From the NCBI GenBank assembly GCA_029256105.1, contig JAQSYO010000004.1, forward strand, positions 228,599 to 292,598: 64,000 bases of DNA. Reading direction: 5' to 3'. This DNA comes from Herbinix sp. GTDB taxonomy: Bacteria; Bacillota; Clostridia; Lachnospirales; Lachnospiraceae. The position numbers and the translations under genes were made by a program. Under the pieces are notes generated by a model. That model ran no database searches. It had not been told where the DNA came from and saw only the letters and a list, made by a program, of their open reading frames with translations. Of this stretch, positions 34,333-44,054 are shown in pieces. Positions within the stretch are counted from its first letter, which is position 1; every line of letters starts with the position of its first letter.

Positions 34333-36570
34333 CTACAAATACCTTGCAGTAATAGATTCCTTACAGTTCTTAAGGTTCGCTGGTGTCCCTTCAAAAAGAA
34401 TTTGTCCCCCCTTGCTACCTCCCTCAACTCCCACATCAACAATCCAATCGGCGCTACGAATGACATCTAGGTTGTGCTCAATAACAATAACCGTATTTCC
34501 CTTATCCACAAGATGATCAATGATTTTCAAAATACTCGTAATATCAGACATATGGAGACCCGTTGTAGGCTCGTCCATTATATAAATATTACCTTTTTTA
34601 CTCAATTCTCTGGCAAGCTTTAAACGTTGACATTCGCCACCTGATAGTGTATCCAAGGGTTGCCCCAAGGTCATATAGTGAAGACCGACATCTACGATTT
34701 GTTTTAGTTTATTAATGATTTCTTTTTGCGTAAAGAAATCAGCAGCTTCTGCTATTGTCATGTCAAGAACCTCGACTATGGATTTGTTCTTATACTTGTA
34801 TTCTAAAACCTCTCTCTTAAACCTTTCGCCACCACATTCTTCACAAATAGTTTCCACTGAATCCATAAAAGAAAGATCTGTTTCGATAAACCCGCGTCCT
34901 TTACATGCCTCACAAGCACCTTCCGAATTATAACTGAACAATCCTATACTAACTTTATTTTCTTCAGCAAATAATTTACGAATCACATCCATAATTCCTG
35001 TGAAAGTCGCTGGATTAGAGCGTAGGTTTGCGCTTACTGCTGACTGATCAACTATAATTGCATCTTGATATTCCTTCGCAAAAACACGGTTAACAAGTGT
35101 GGATTTACCGGAACCTGCGACACCTGTTACAACAGTGAATATCCCTTTTGGTATCCTTAGACTAACATTTTTTAAATTGTGTAGGTTACTCTTTTTTGTT
35201 TCATAAAAATCATTACTAATTCTTGGCTTACTCTTAATTGGTAAGCTTCTTCCAATGCAATCACCGGTTAATGTATTGGAAGTTAAAAGCTCCTTGTAAG
35301 AGCCTTCAAACATAACCCTTCCACCGTCATTACCTGCCTTTGGACCAACATCTACAATATGATCTGCTATCCTTATTACGTCTGGATCATGCTCAACGAC
35401 GATCACTGTATTGTCTTTATCCCTTAACTTTACCAATAATTCATTCAACCTATGGACATCTCTAGGATGTAAACCTATGCTTGGTTCATCAAATATATAG
35501 ATAACATTGATTAGACTGCTGGTAAGGTGTTTCACCATTTTAACTCGCTGTGACTCACCACCCGATAAAGTGGAGGTTTCTCTGTTCAAGCTTACATAAT
35601 CCAGTCCAATATGAATTAAATCCTTCAATCGCTCGGACAAGTTATCAATAATTGGCTTTACATTTATATCCTCAATCTTTTGCACCAGTTCTAAAAGTGA
35701 ATCTACTTGCATTGCAGTTAAATCTGCGATTGTATAACCCATGATCTTTGCTGATAAAACGGTTTCATTATATCTTTTTCCTTGGCAATCAGTGCATAAC
35801 CCTTCCGTTGTAAAAGGTGCAATTTTCTCTTTGGATGCTTCTGATTTCTCAAATTGTGTTTTAACGTTTTGCCTTATAAATCGCTCAACTAATCCTAAAT
35901 AGGTAGTATTAATACCCTCCATTAATGGGGATTTAATTTTTTCTTCTTTGCAAAATACGAGCTTATCGTATTCCTCTTCTGTATAATCCTTAATTTTTTT
36001 ATCACAATCAAAGAAGCCTGTCGCTGCATACGATTTCCAAAGCCAATTTCCTACTTTTAAACCCGGGAGTAAAATCGCACCCTCGTTTAAGGATTTTTCT
36101 TTATCCAAAGCCTTGTCAAGATCCAAAGTAACGATTTTCCCAATGCCTTCGCATGTCTTACACATCCCATTTGGATCATTGAAAGAAAAATAACCAGAGG
36201 GACCTATATGAGGCAGTCCGATGCGTGAAAATAATAATCGTATTAATGGATCGATATCCGTAATTGTACCCAAGGTTGAACGCGAATTTCCACCAATTCT
36301 TTTTTGTTCAACAATAACCGCCAGCGATAAGTTCTTAATTGCATCCACATCCGGATGTCTATACTTTGGCATAAATCCTTGAATAAATTTACTAAAGGTT
36401 TCATTTAACTGCCTTCCAGCTTCTTGCGCGATCGTATCAAAAACGATGGAGGATTTGCCGGAACCCGATACCCCGGTAAAAATTGTAATCTGACCTTTTG
36501 GAACTTTTAAATTAATATTCTTTAGATTATTTGCCCGTGCCCCTAATATTTCAATATATTCGTATCCCAT
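34333..36570 (-). CDS. UvrA-like ABC ATPase, short paralogue
   Basis: A 745-residue UvrA paralogue with two ABC ATPase halves: Walker A GVSGSGKSSIVFDT and GVAGSGKSTLVNRVF, signatures TLSGGESQRVKM and TLSGGECQRLKLA, Walker B IFDEPSIGLHPRD and IMDEPTTGLHMSD. CxxC zinc modules are visible (CKTCEGIG, CTDCQGKR, CEACKGRG with CEECGG). It is about 200 residues shorter than canonical UvrA (around 940), implying loss of much of the insertion region, including the UvrB-contact part. Short UvrA-like proteins are often linked to resistance to DNA-binding drugs rather than general repair. It is convergent with the ABC-F gene. Confidence 0.88.
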   Translation of the reverse strand: MGYEYIEILGARANNLKNINLKVPKGQITIFTGVSGSGKSSIVFDTIAQEAGRQLNETFSKFIQGFMPKYRHPDVDAIKNLSLAVIVEQKRIGGNSRSTLGTITDIDPLIRLLFSRIGLPHIGPSGYFSFNDPNGMCKTCEGIGKIVTLDLDKALDKEKSLNEGAILLPGLKVGNWLWKSYAATGFFDCDKKIKDYTEEEYDKLVFCKEEKIKSPLMEGINTTYLGLVERFIRQNVKTQFEKSEASKEKIAPFTTEGLCTDCQGKRYNETVLSAKIMGYTIADLTAMQVDSLLELVQKIEDINVKPIIDNLSERLKDLIHIGLDYVSLNRETSTLSGGESQRVKMVKHLTSSLINVIYIFDEPSIGLHPRDVHRLNELLVKLRDKDNTVIVVEHDPDVIRIADHIVDVGPKAGNDGGRVMFEGSYKELLTSNTLTGDCIGRSLPIKSKPRISNDFYETKKSNLHNLKNVSLRIPKGIFTVVTGVAGSGKSTLVNRVFAKEYQDAIIVDQSAVSANLRSNPATFTGIMDVIRKLFAEENKVSIGLFSYNSEGACEACKGRGFIETDLSFMDSVETICEECGGERFKREVLEYKYKNKSIVEVLDMTIAEAADFFTQKEIINKLKQIVDVGLHYMTLGQPLDTLSGGECQRLKLARELSKKGNIYIMDEPTTGLHMSDITSILKIIDHLVDKGNTVIVIEHNLDVIRSADWIVDVGVEGGSKGGQILFEGTPANLKNCKESITARYL

Positions 36571-36688
36571 ATTTATCTTCCTCTCTCAATAAAACTTGAT
36601 TATATTGCTATATTTGCTTCCATGTGCAAAACTAAATGGATTAATTTATTTATATATTTTACTATTGTTTTACATTCAAGGATCAAAT

Positions 36689-38212
36689 TCACTTAAAACT
36701 ATCTAATAGAAATTTATTTCTTTTCTCAAGCCATCCCCTAAGATATTCTACATTCTGTTTATAGTTTCTTTCAGGAATTCGTTCAAGTATAAAATCCTTT
36801 GTTAATGTCCAACCTGCCGTAGTATAGTTACTATCAAAGGATTTTCCAAACTTCTTCAAAAGGAGATCAATTTGATTTATACCTAATGAATTATCTTCAT
36901 ATAGATTTTTAATTACCTCTTGAAGTTCTTTATATCTCACACGTAAAGCATCAGTAAATTCTGGGAATTCATAACAATACTGATAAAAATTCACGTTACA
37001 CCACAAACCTATATAACTAGAATTTGGGCCAATACCCTCATGATAATTATATGTATAATAAAATTCTCCATCCGCATTTCCAGAGGATAAGTCATAATCC
37101 CAAGGCGGACCGGCATATAATATGCCGTTTTTTATATAAAATCTTGTAGATGAATAATCAATGTCTACCACTTTGAACAATTCTGACAATATGTAAAAAT
37201 CAATATATGATTTCTCATCGACATAGCTAGTAAAAAGTTCCCAATCTCTGGTTTGTATCGCCTTTTCTACTATCCCTAAAAAACTTAATAGTTCCTCTAA
37301 TTGCTCGTTCGTTATCTCTTCTGGTTCATTCACTCCAAATCGGTATTTAAAAATTGGTGTCGTGAAATAGGTCGTACCCTCTGAAATTCTTTCAACCTCT
37401 CTCTCAATCAGAAAATCACCCTTGTCTGTATTAATATTTACTCTAGAAGGGGATGCTTCTATTAATTCTGACAGCAAATAATTGCCGATAAATTTACCAT
37501 TTAACCATACATCTGCATAAGTGGAATTAGGTGTATTCTCTAACCCAATCGTAGAAGCGAAATCAAATATCAGTTTATTTCTCATTAAACTTTTATCTAA
37601 GGCATTTGCATTTAAACACCACTTTTTCGCCTCTCCCATTCCTAGGACATCTTCATTTTTTAGAAATTTAATGGTGTATGACTTCTTCTCTAACTCAGCA
37701 GTAGAATTGCCTCGTATTTTAATTTGAGCAGACAAATCAATAATATCTTTGCTTTTACCGCCCTTTGAATCAACAATTGCAATTGATGCAGACGAATATT
37801 CCTTATTAATTAATACGTTATTACTGACTTTTATATAAACTTGTGGAACACCCGTTAAAGAATAGGAAGAATTAATGATTTCTTGGATTTCCTTGGCATA
37901 AGCATCTACCATTTCCTGCGTCATAGTCTTTTCATTAGCTTTTACATCCTCCAATAGATCATTTAAACGGCTTGATACTGTCGGGTCAAAAAAAGTAGTA
38001 TAAAATTCAGGTATATCATTCAATACTGCTTCAAGTTTTGTATAATCAATTAACGAATTATTATCATTCGTTTGTATCGCTTCTTTTTGATCAAATTGAT
38101 CGACACTTTCGATTTTATTATTCCTATCAAGCAGAAAAATTAGTATAAAAGTAAAAATTGCTATAAAAGCTATTAAGAAAATACCCCTAAATAATTTACT
38201 TTTCCAATGCAA
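36689..38212 (-). CDS. CotH kinase family protein
   Basis: A 507-residue protein with a signal anchor (about 9-28) and an extracytoplasmic CotH-type kinase domain. ELEKKSYTIKFLKNEDVLGM and KKWCLNANALDKSLMRNKL match the nucleotide-binding part; PPWDYDLSSGN is the conserved DYDL metal-binding motif. CotH proteins phosphorylate other proteins; in Bacillus the target is spore coat CotB/CotG. No spore-coat gene is adjacent here, so the target is unknown. The start codon appears to be TTG with GAGGG nine bases upstream. It lies 57 bp upstream of DUF1801 on the same strand. Confidence 0.88.
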   Translation of the reverse strand: MHWKSKLFRGIFLIAFIAIFTFILIFLLDRNNKIESVDQFDQKEAIQTNDNNSLIDYTKLEAVLNDIPEFYTTFFDPTVSSRLNDLLEDVKANEKTMTQEMVDAYAKEIQEIINSSYSLTGVPQVYIKVSNNVLINKEYSSASIAIVDSKGGKSKDIIDLSAQIKIRGNSTAELEKKSYTIKFLKNEDVLGMGEAKKWCLNANALDKSLMRNKLIFDFASTIGLENTPNSTYADVWLNGKFIGNYLLSELIEASPSRVNINTDKGDFLIEREVERISEGTTYFTTPIFKYRFGVNEPEEITNEQLEELLSFLGIVEKAIQTRDWELFTSYVDEKSYIDFYILSELFKVVDIDYSSTRFYIKNGILYAGPPWDYDLSSGNADGEFYYTYNYHEGIGPNSSYIGLWCNVNFYQYCYEFPEFTDALRVRYKELQEVIKNLYEDNSLGINQIDLLLKKFGKSFDSNYTTAGWTLTKDFILERIPERNYKQNVEYLRGWLEKRNKFLLDSFK

Positions 38213-38269
38213 TTGTTTTATCCCTCATTTTTTATATTATTTTGACTAAATTAAGCGATCGCATTTCCT

Positions 38270-38641
38270 CTATTTCCGCCAAAAAGTTGAACATTCTTCC
38301 TTATCCAAAATATTAAACTCGATCATTTTTTCAAGTAATGTTAAATCAAGCTGACTATCCCAGGGAATACGTATCAACTCCTTACTGTGGTCATAGCCTG
38401 CCTGCACTATTTCATCCAAAAAATGATTAATCCCTGCCTTTTCAGGGGCAACAGCCATATGATGCTTGGCTACACTAAAGCCGATAATATATGTGCCGTG
38501 GTCAGTAAACATAGGCTGATTCCAAGCAATTCTAGGCAATAAATTCGGAAATTTATTAGTTACACAACCAAAAACTTCTTCCATACGAGCCCTATGTTGC
38601 GGGTTATCGATATGCTCTAAATATTCTGCAAAAACTTCCAT
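38270..38641 (-). CDS. DUF1801 / YdhG-like iron chaperone family protein
   Basis: A 123-residue protein of the DUF1801 (YdhG/frataxin-like) fold. LPRIAWNQPMFTDHGTYIIGFSVAKHHMAVAPEK is the typical central block, cited here for its WNQPMF and HHMAV elements. Bacillus relatives (Fra/YdhG) are iron chaperones that feed Fe-S assembly, but many members are uncharacterised. GGAGGGAACAGC precedes the ATG. It is the first gene before CotH on the minus strand, with no clear link between their roles. Confidence 0.85.
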   Translation of the reverse strand: MEVFAEYLEHIDNPQHRARMEEVFGCVTNKFPNLLPRIAWNQPMFTDHGTYIIGFSVAKHHMAVAPEKAGINHFLDEIVQAGYDHSKELIRIPWDSQLDLTLLEKMIEFNILDKEECSTFWRK

Positions 38642-39126
38642 GCTGTTCCCTCCTATAATAAATATATGATTTGTTATACGTATCCTAATTATCCAAAAAG
38701 TACAAAACTACTTTCTTACTACATGACCAAACGTATTGTTCGTACAATTGCTACTATTATAAGAAGTGCAACCCCTAGTTCATTGTATTATATCATTCGT
38801 GTTCGTATATATATTATAATCATTTAACTCCATAGCTATCGCTAATATGAATTTTTCTTTTAAACATAAAAAGATTTTTTGAACTCCTTTTTACATCTTA
38901 TGTTAGTATGTGTTATTTCTTGTATTTCCATTATAAAACTTATTAATCTCAAGTTCAAAGAATTTATACAATTTTCAACAATAAAACGCAACCATTTATT
39001 TTTTGCGTAATAAGCCTAAATATTATTAATTTTTTAATTTTTTTATTTAATTTTTTATTGAATTTTTCTTCGACTGTTTATTTTAAGGTAATTATAAGAA
39101 AGGTCCATTTAAATACCATAAATATA
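38642..39126. other. Intergenic region without recognised feature
   Basis: A very AT-rich 485-bp stretch. No ORF with a ribosome site, RNA gene or long repeat was recognised. Confidence 0.5.
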
Positions 39127-39161
39127 AAGGCTGTGATAACTTTTTAAGGTCTCACAGCCTT
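39127..39161. terminator. Hairpin terminator
   Basis: AAGGCTGTGA (39127-39136) pairs with TCACAGCCTT (39152-39161). T-rich flanks follow on either strand. It probably ends transcription from the phosphodiesterase/UMF1 operon. Confidence 0.75.
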
Positions 39162-39242
39162 TTCTCCGGTGAAAGCTTTACATTTGTCAATTTCTTTTGT
39201 AATGAACCTCAATCTAAAGGAACAAAGGAGGTGTGATTTTGG

Positions 39243-39383
39243 ATGGGGAAATGCGATTTATCCGCTCGTTACAAAGAGCAGTCAACTGATCTATTCCTGC
39301 TTCGACTCATATTTTTATATTCGGTAAAAGCTGCATATATGAAATATGATAAGAGGCTAGTCCCTGTGATGTACGGATCATAA
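39243..39383 (+). CDS. Possible small protein (46 aa)
   Basis: An ATG at 39243 opens a 46-codon frame (MGKCDLSARYKEQSTDLF onward, ending KRLVPVMYGS) that carries a hydrophobic patch LFLLRLIFLYSV. A near-perfect ribosome site, AAAGGAGGTGTG, lies at 39224-39235. The same site is better spaced for a TTG at 39239 that would encode only 16 residues (MDGEMRFIRSLQRAVN). Which frame is used, if any, is open. I do not recognise either product. Confidence 0.35.
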   Translation: MGKCDLSARYKEQSTDLFLLRLIFLYSVKAAYMKYDKRLVPVMYGS

Positions 39384-39427
39384 TACTCCGGCCATTTATC
39401 GCAAGGATTCCTACTTAACCCTCTTTC

Positions 39428-40714
39428 CTAGCGGAAAATCTCATTCAAGGACTTACCATCACAGTTATAAAAGTCGATTCCCAAGATACTTGCTATGGTA
39501 GGTGCAATATCTACCATATTAACTTCTCCTAATTGATACTCCTTTTTTATACAAGCTCCTGATATAACCAATACGCATTTATATTCCGGTTTATTCGGTG
39601 AAAAGCCATGCGTTGCATACTTTATCCCTAGTTCTTCTAAATCAGTGACAACTGGGCCATCCAAACTGTCCTCGAAGCAAAAGCCTGCTTTAGCCTCTAA
39701 CATATACCCAACAGAGGAAGCCACTTGATAGTTATCAAGTTCCTTTCTGTTATAAAGCCTTTCAATTCCATAGCATTCTTCTGTCATCGCCTTTTTAATA
39801 ATATCAAGTGCTAGTAGCTCTGCTTCGGTATCGTTATCTTTTACATGCAGATAAGCCGCACCACCAGCATTCTGTATATAAGCTCTCCACTTCATTTCAC
39901 CTTTTTCTTCATAAATAAGGCCTTCTTCTTTCAATAATTGATTCAGCCTTACCTTGTATCTGACATTAATCTGTCCATGATCTCCCAATACCAGAAAAAC
40001 CGTGTCCTCCTCAAGACCCGCTTCCCGGACTGCCTCTATGATATCACCCAGTCTTTGATCCATACGAATCAGTACTTTCTCAATTTCCAGGCTGTCCGTA
40101 CCATGTTCATGCTTTGCGTCGTCCAGGTCGATCAGGTGCATCAGAAGCAGATTTGGTTTTTTTCTTTTTATGGTATCTACTGCAATCCTGGTCGTAAAGT
40201 TATCAAGATAAGGCTGTTCGATCCCTCTTCTGAGGTGTCCGAATTTTTTCTCCATCCCAATGCTGAAAAAGGGACTGCCGTTCTTTAAAATTTTCAAAGC
40301 CTGATTTTCATTTTTGATGGCCCTTATCTCTGGGATATTATAACGAATAGAAGCTTTTCCTGTTACAGGCCATAGAATTCCGGCTGATTTCATACGATGC
40401 TTTTTTAAAGCGTCATAAACAGCAGGTACTTTGATATCTTTTTTAAACCAAAACCAGCTCTGCTCCTTTTCATTGATAAACGGTTGGAGGGGATTGTTAT
40501 GATAGATTCCATGCTTATCCGGATATACACCTGTTACCATTGTGGTATGTACAACATAGGTAAGGGTTGGATATACACTTTTCAATTTTGTACTATAGGC
40601 TCCATTTTTTATTAATTTAGAAAGATTCGGAAGTTTGCTTGCTTTTTCCCAATTGTCCTCCGAAAATGCATCATATGATATAACTACCAAATGTTTTGAT
40701 TTTCCTGTCCCCAT
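39428..40714 (-). CDS. Alkaline phosphatase superfamily phosphodiesterase (NPP-like)
   Basis: A 428-residue member of the nucleotide pyrophosphatase/phosphodiesterase group. Metal-binding and catalytic motifs appear in the canonical order: VVISYDAFS, then YPTLTYVVHTTMVTGVYPDK with the nucleophile threonine, DLDDAKHEHG, LGDHGQ and ATHGFSP. There is no signal peptide or membrane helix, so it appears cytoplasmic, which is less common for the family. It hydrolyses phosphodiester or pyrophosphate bonds; the substrate is unknown. It is 6 bp downstream of a UMF1 transporter gene, suggesting that the transported compound is the substrate or a product. Confidence 0.88.
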   Translation of the reverse strand: MGTGKSKHLVVISYDAFSEDNWEKASKLPNLSKLIKNGAYSTKLKSVYPTLTYVVHTTMVTGVYPDKHGIYHNNPLQPFINEKEQSWFWFKKDIKVPAVYDALKKHRMKSAGILWPVTGKASIRYNIPEIRAIKNENQALKILKNGSPFFSIGMEKKFGHLRRGIEQPYLDNFTTRIAVDTIKRKKPNLLLMHLIDLDDAKHEHGTDSLEIEKVLIRMDQRLGDIIEAVREAGLEEDTVFLVLGDHGQINVRYKVRLNQLLKEEGLIYEEKGEMKWRAYIQNAGGAAYLHVKDNDTEAELLALDIIKKAMTEECYGIERLYNRKELDNYQVASSVGYMLEAKAGFCFEDSLDGPVVTDLEELGIKYATHGFSPNKPEYKCVLVISGACIKKEYQLGEVNMVDIAPTIASILGIDFYNCDGKSLNEIFR

Positions 40715-40720
40715 TTTTAC

Positions 40721-41971
40721 TCACCCCATACTTTCAGAACTTCTCTTCTGCTCCTTAGGTAGCGTTGCAAAAATAATAAATCCAATTATAAACAGAGGAA
40801 TAATCCCCAAAATACTCCATCTGGCTTTCCCGGTAATTGTTGTTGTCAAGGACATTACCAATGGACCTACAATCGCTGAAAATTTACCAAAGATATTATA
40901 AAAGCCAAAAAACTCATTCGATTTTTCCTTAGGAACAATCTTTGCATAGTAAGATCTACTGAGTGCCTGGATTCCTCCCTGCGCAGAGCCAATCATCGCA
41001 CCCAGAATAAAGATATGCCATACGGAATTTATAAAATACGCAGCCACGCAGGAAATGATATATGTAAAAATACCGACACTGATCATAGTTCTGGTGGAAA
41101 ACCTTTTTGCCAGGTTACCATAGAGAATTGCACAGGGAAATGCAATAATTTGTATAATTAGTAAGATGCCGAGTAACGTGAACGTATCTAAAGAATCACC
41201 ACCTAAAACTGCTTGAGCATAGGGTACTACCATTTTAATAATCGTATCCACTCCATCGATGTAGAAAAAGTATGCACCCAGAAAGATGAAAACAGTTTTG
41301 TGATGTCTAATATTTTTAAAAGTTTCCGCCAACCGTTTAAAGCTATTAATCACCGGTCTGGGTTCCGATTCAATATAATGTCTCTGTTTCACATCCTTAA
41401 TCATGGGAATTGTAAAGAGCCCCCACCAAAGGGCGGTAATGATAAATCCAATCTGATATCCGATTGCTTTGTCCATACCCAATAGAAATATCAACGCAAG
41501 ACTGATTCCAAAAGGGATGACACTGGATATATATCCGAAAGCAAAGCCGGTGGAAGAAACCTTATCCATCCTCTCGTCACTTGAAACATCCACTATAAAT
41601 GCATCATAAAATATGTTAGCACCGGCGAAACCAATGGCTGACAAGACAAAGAAAAGAACCAACAACTGCCACTGGCCACTGGAAGGTGACACAAAAGCAA
41701 GCGCAGCCGTCGCAAATACACCTAGGAAAGTAAAGAACATGAAAAAACGTTTCTTCTTGTCTTTGTAATCAGCAATCGTACCTAAAATAGGACTTAAAAT
41801 TGCCACCAAAATACTTGCAATTGAATTAAAATACCCTAAATCCATGCTACTTTTTACATTTTCAAACATGCCAAATATAATCGGCAGCAACGCAGTTGTA
41901 ACAGCCATAGAATAAGCTGAATTGCCGCAATCAACTAATATCCATGATCTTTCTTCTCTACTTAACTTCAT
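40721..41971 (-). CDS. MFS transporter, UMF1 (Atg22-like) family
   Basis: A 416-residue membrane protein with about twelve helices. The N-terminal WILVDCGNSAYSMAVTTALLP is the hallmark of the UMF1/Atg22-like major facilitator group, followed by GTIADYKDKKKRFFMFF (MFS loop 2-3 motif). Fungal Atg22 exports amino acids from the vacuole; bacterial members are poorly defined. AGGAGGAG precedes the ATG. It forms an operon with the phosphodiesterase that follows by 6 bp. Confidence 0.9.
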   Translation of the reverse strand: MKLSREERSWILVDCGNSAYSMAVTTALLPIIFGMFENVKSSMDLGYFNSIASILVAILSPILGTIADYKDKKKRFFMFFTFLGVFATAALAFVSPSSGQWQLLVLFFVLSAIGFAGANIFYDAFIVDVSSDERMDKVSSTGFAFGYISSVIPFGISLALIFLLGMDKAIGYQIGFIITALWWGLFTIPMIKDVKQRHYIESEPRPVINSFKRLAETFKNIRHHKTVFIFLGAYFFYIDGVDTIIKMVVPYAQAVLGGDSLDTFTLLGILLIIQIIAFPCAILYGNLAKRFSTRTMISVGIFTYIISCVAAYFINSVWHIFILGAMIGSAQGGIQALSRSYYAKIVPKEKSNEFFGFYNIFGKFSAIVGPLVMSLTTTITGKARWSILGIIPLFIIGFIIFATLPKEQKRSSESMG

Positions 41972-42179
41972 GAATGAATACTCCTCCTATGTTTTATTAT
42001 TAATTATATCATATTGTTAATGATGACAAGTAAAAACAATGTAAAGAATAATACATTTTTTAATTATTAATAGGTTAGTTGATGGCTTTTTCCTATCCTC
42101 TCATATAAGTTTTGATGTTAATAACTTTGAAGAATCCACTATTCTACTGGCAACAGTTGGTGATACCAAGATAAAACCT

Positions 42180-43160
42180 TTAAGGTGATAATATTTCATC
42201 TAAAAATGCAAAGATTTTATGATAATATTCCTTTCTTATTTCGGAATCACCATTATATATTTCATGCTTTGAAGCTGGTATTACCACCATTCTTGTATTC
42301 TTTGACTTTTTGGCAAACCTCTTTTGCCCGCATGGTTTCACTGTTGTATCACTGCCTGCCTGAAAAAGCAGCACCGGTGTTTTAACCAGTTTTGCATCTC
42401 TATTCAACTTACGCACTGCTCTTATACTGGCCAAAGTCCATGCACAGGAAGCCCCGTATGTCTGGTAATTCTTATCCTGTAACCGTTTTGTGAAAATATC
42501 CTGGTATCTTGCTTCAGACAAACAGCTGCTTGATTCAAATTGTGCAATGCCATCAAAGGCTCCATGCCCTGATACATAATCCTCATCTGAGTGAGTAAGC
42601 TTTTTATATAACATCACTAACCGTACCATTGATTCCGGATTTTTACCAAAATCAATTTCCAGCATGGGCGATGATAATATTGCACATAAAAAGACCTCCG
42701 GATACTGTTCTAAATAAAGAGCAGCAATCGCTCCGCCCATAGAATGTGCATACAATACCAATTTTCTATGTACAGCATCTTTCAAAATAATATTAATAAT
42801 GAGGTCATGAAAATCCAAAACATATTCATTATAAGAATGTAGATACACTTTACTTCTATCTTGTACACTCCTTTGTGAATATCCATGCCCCCGATGGTCA
42901 CAAATATATACAGAATATCCCGCCTGAAAGAAATAATAAATTACTTCTTCGAATTTTTTTGTAAATTCACAAAATCCATGAGACATCACAATGGCTGCCT
43001 TTTCCTGGGGATGGTCATAATATTCATAAAAAATCCTCGTCCCGTCAAAGCTTGTAAAATAACCGGTTTTACGATTATTCTCCAATAAAGGACGGACTAT
43101 ATGAACCATCTTATTCATATAATCCTCTTCCCCCAGAAACATCTTTTCATAACCTGTCAT
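42180..43160 (-). CDS. Alpha/beta hydrolase, lysophospholipase / monoacylglycerol lipase-like
   Basis: About 326 residues of the serine-aminopeptidase (Hydrolase_4) type. MSHGFCEFTKKFEEVIYYF supplies the oxyanion HG motif. LYAHSMGGAIAALYLEQYP is the GxSxG nucleophile elbow. The late Asp and His lie in QAGSDTTVKPCGQ and ASKHEIYNGD. The open frame extends to a TTG at 43202 inside the preceding gene, and several ATGs follow. The ATG at 43160 is a compromise; 43118 has the strongest ribosome site (GGGGGAAGAGG). It overlaps the glycerophosphodiesterase gene, so lipid breakdown is the shared theme. Confidence 0.88.
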   Translation of the reverse strand: MTGYEKMFLGEEDYMNKMVHIVRPLLENNRKTGYFTSFDGTRIFYEYYDHPQEKAAIVMSHGFCEFTKKFEEVIYYFFQAGYSVYICDHRGHGYSQRSVQDRSKVYLHSYNEYVLDFHDLIINIILKDAVHRKLVLYAHSMGGAIAALYLEQYPEVFLCAILSSPMLEIDFGKNPESMVRLVMLYKKLTHSDEDYVSGHGAFDGIAQFESSSCLSEARYQDIFTKRLQDKNYQTYGASCAWTLASIRAVRKLNRDAKLVKTPVLLFQAGSDTTVKPCGQKRFAKKSKNTRMVVIPASKHEIYNGDSEIRKEYYHKIFAFLDEILSP

Positions 43161-43905
43161 ATTCATATTTTCTTTCATATTCATCCACAACCTTACGTCC
43201 AATATCAGGATAATTGGTAATCATAGCATCAATCTCATTCTCACATAACATTTTCATATCCTCTATCTCATTCACAGTCCATGGGCGTACCTCGAGGTTC
43301 CTTGCCTTACAATCCTTTATAAAATTCGGATATTGCAGGTTATAAATAGCCGGATGTAAAGCATCTACTCCATACTTCGATGCATATTCCGGCATATCCA
43401 GATAACCATCCTCATATAAAAAGCCTGTCTTCACAGATGGTTCCAGTTTCTTCAGTTCCATCACAGAATAATGGTTGAAGGAGGAATAAACAATGCGTTC
43501 CTGCATTCCCAGCTTCTTTGTTAATTTCAATACTTTTTCTTCAATATTTTCATAAAACACAATTCCGTTCTTTATCTCCACATTAATCATCAATTCCGTA
43601 TCCTTCATCAGGCAATATACCTCCTCCAAGGTAGGTATTTTAACGGTACCGTAATCCGGAAATTTCTTATTTACATTGAACTTCTTTATTTCTTCATAGG
43701 TATAATCTTTTACCCATCCCTTTGCATCACTGACACGATTTACGGTTTCATCATGAATAATGACAAGCTGACCATCTTTCGTCATTTGTACATCCAACTC
43801 TATGCCATCTGCATTTAAATCGATTGCTTTTTGAAATGCCTCCAATGTATTTTCAGGAGCATATCCAGAGGCTCCTCTGTGTGCCCACACTAGTGTTCTT
43901 TTCAT
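43147..43905 (-). CDS. Glycerophosphodiester phosphodiesterase
   Basis: A 252-residue cytoplasmic GDPD. WAHRGASGYAPENTLEAF is the canonical HRG...ENT motif, with GIELDVQMTKDGQLVIIHDE providing the metal-binding ExD and catalytic HD residues. It hydrolyses deacylated phospholipids to glycerol-3-phosphate and an alcohol. The downstream lysophospholipase-like gene overlaps its 3' end, giving a two-gene lipid-turnover operon. No signal peptide is present, as for UgpQ. Confidence 0.95.
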   Translation of the reverse strand: MKRTLVWAHRGASGYAPENTLEAFQKAIDLNADGIELDVQMTKDGQLVIIHDETVNRVSDAKGWVKDYTYEEIKKFNVNKKFPDYGTVKIPTLEEVYCLMKDTELMINVEIKNGIVFYENIEEKVLKLTKKLGMQERIVYSSFNHYSVMELKKLEPSVKTGFLYEDGYLDMPEYASKYGVDALHPAIYNLQYPNFIKDCKARNLEVRPWTVNEIEDMKMLCENEIDAMITNYPDIGRKVVDEYERKYEYDRL

Positions 43906-44054
43906 TCGTCCGTCCTTTCCAATTAATCCAGCTGCTCTAACATCCTTTATTATACTCTTCTATGATTATAAAAAACAGATTATTAAATTTATTCCTTGTA
44001 AAAACCTACCATTTTCCTTATCCAAAGTAGTTTGTCAATTTAAATAGTATCTAA

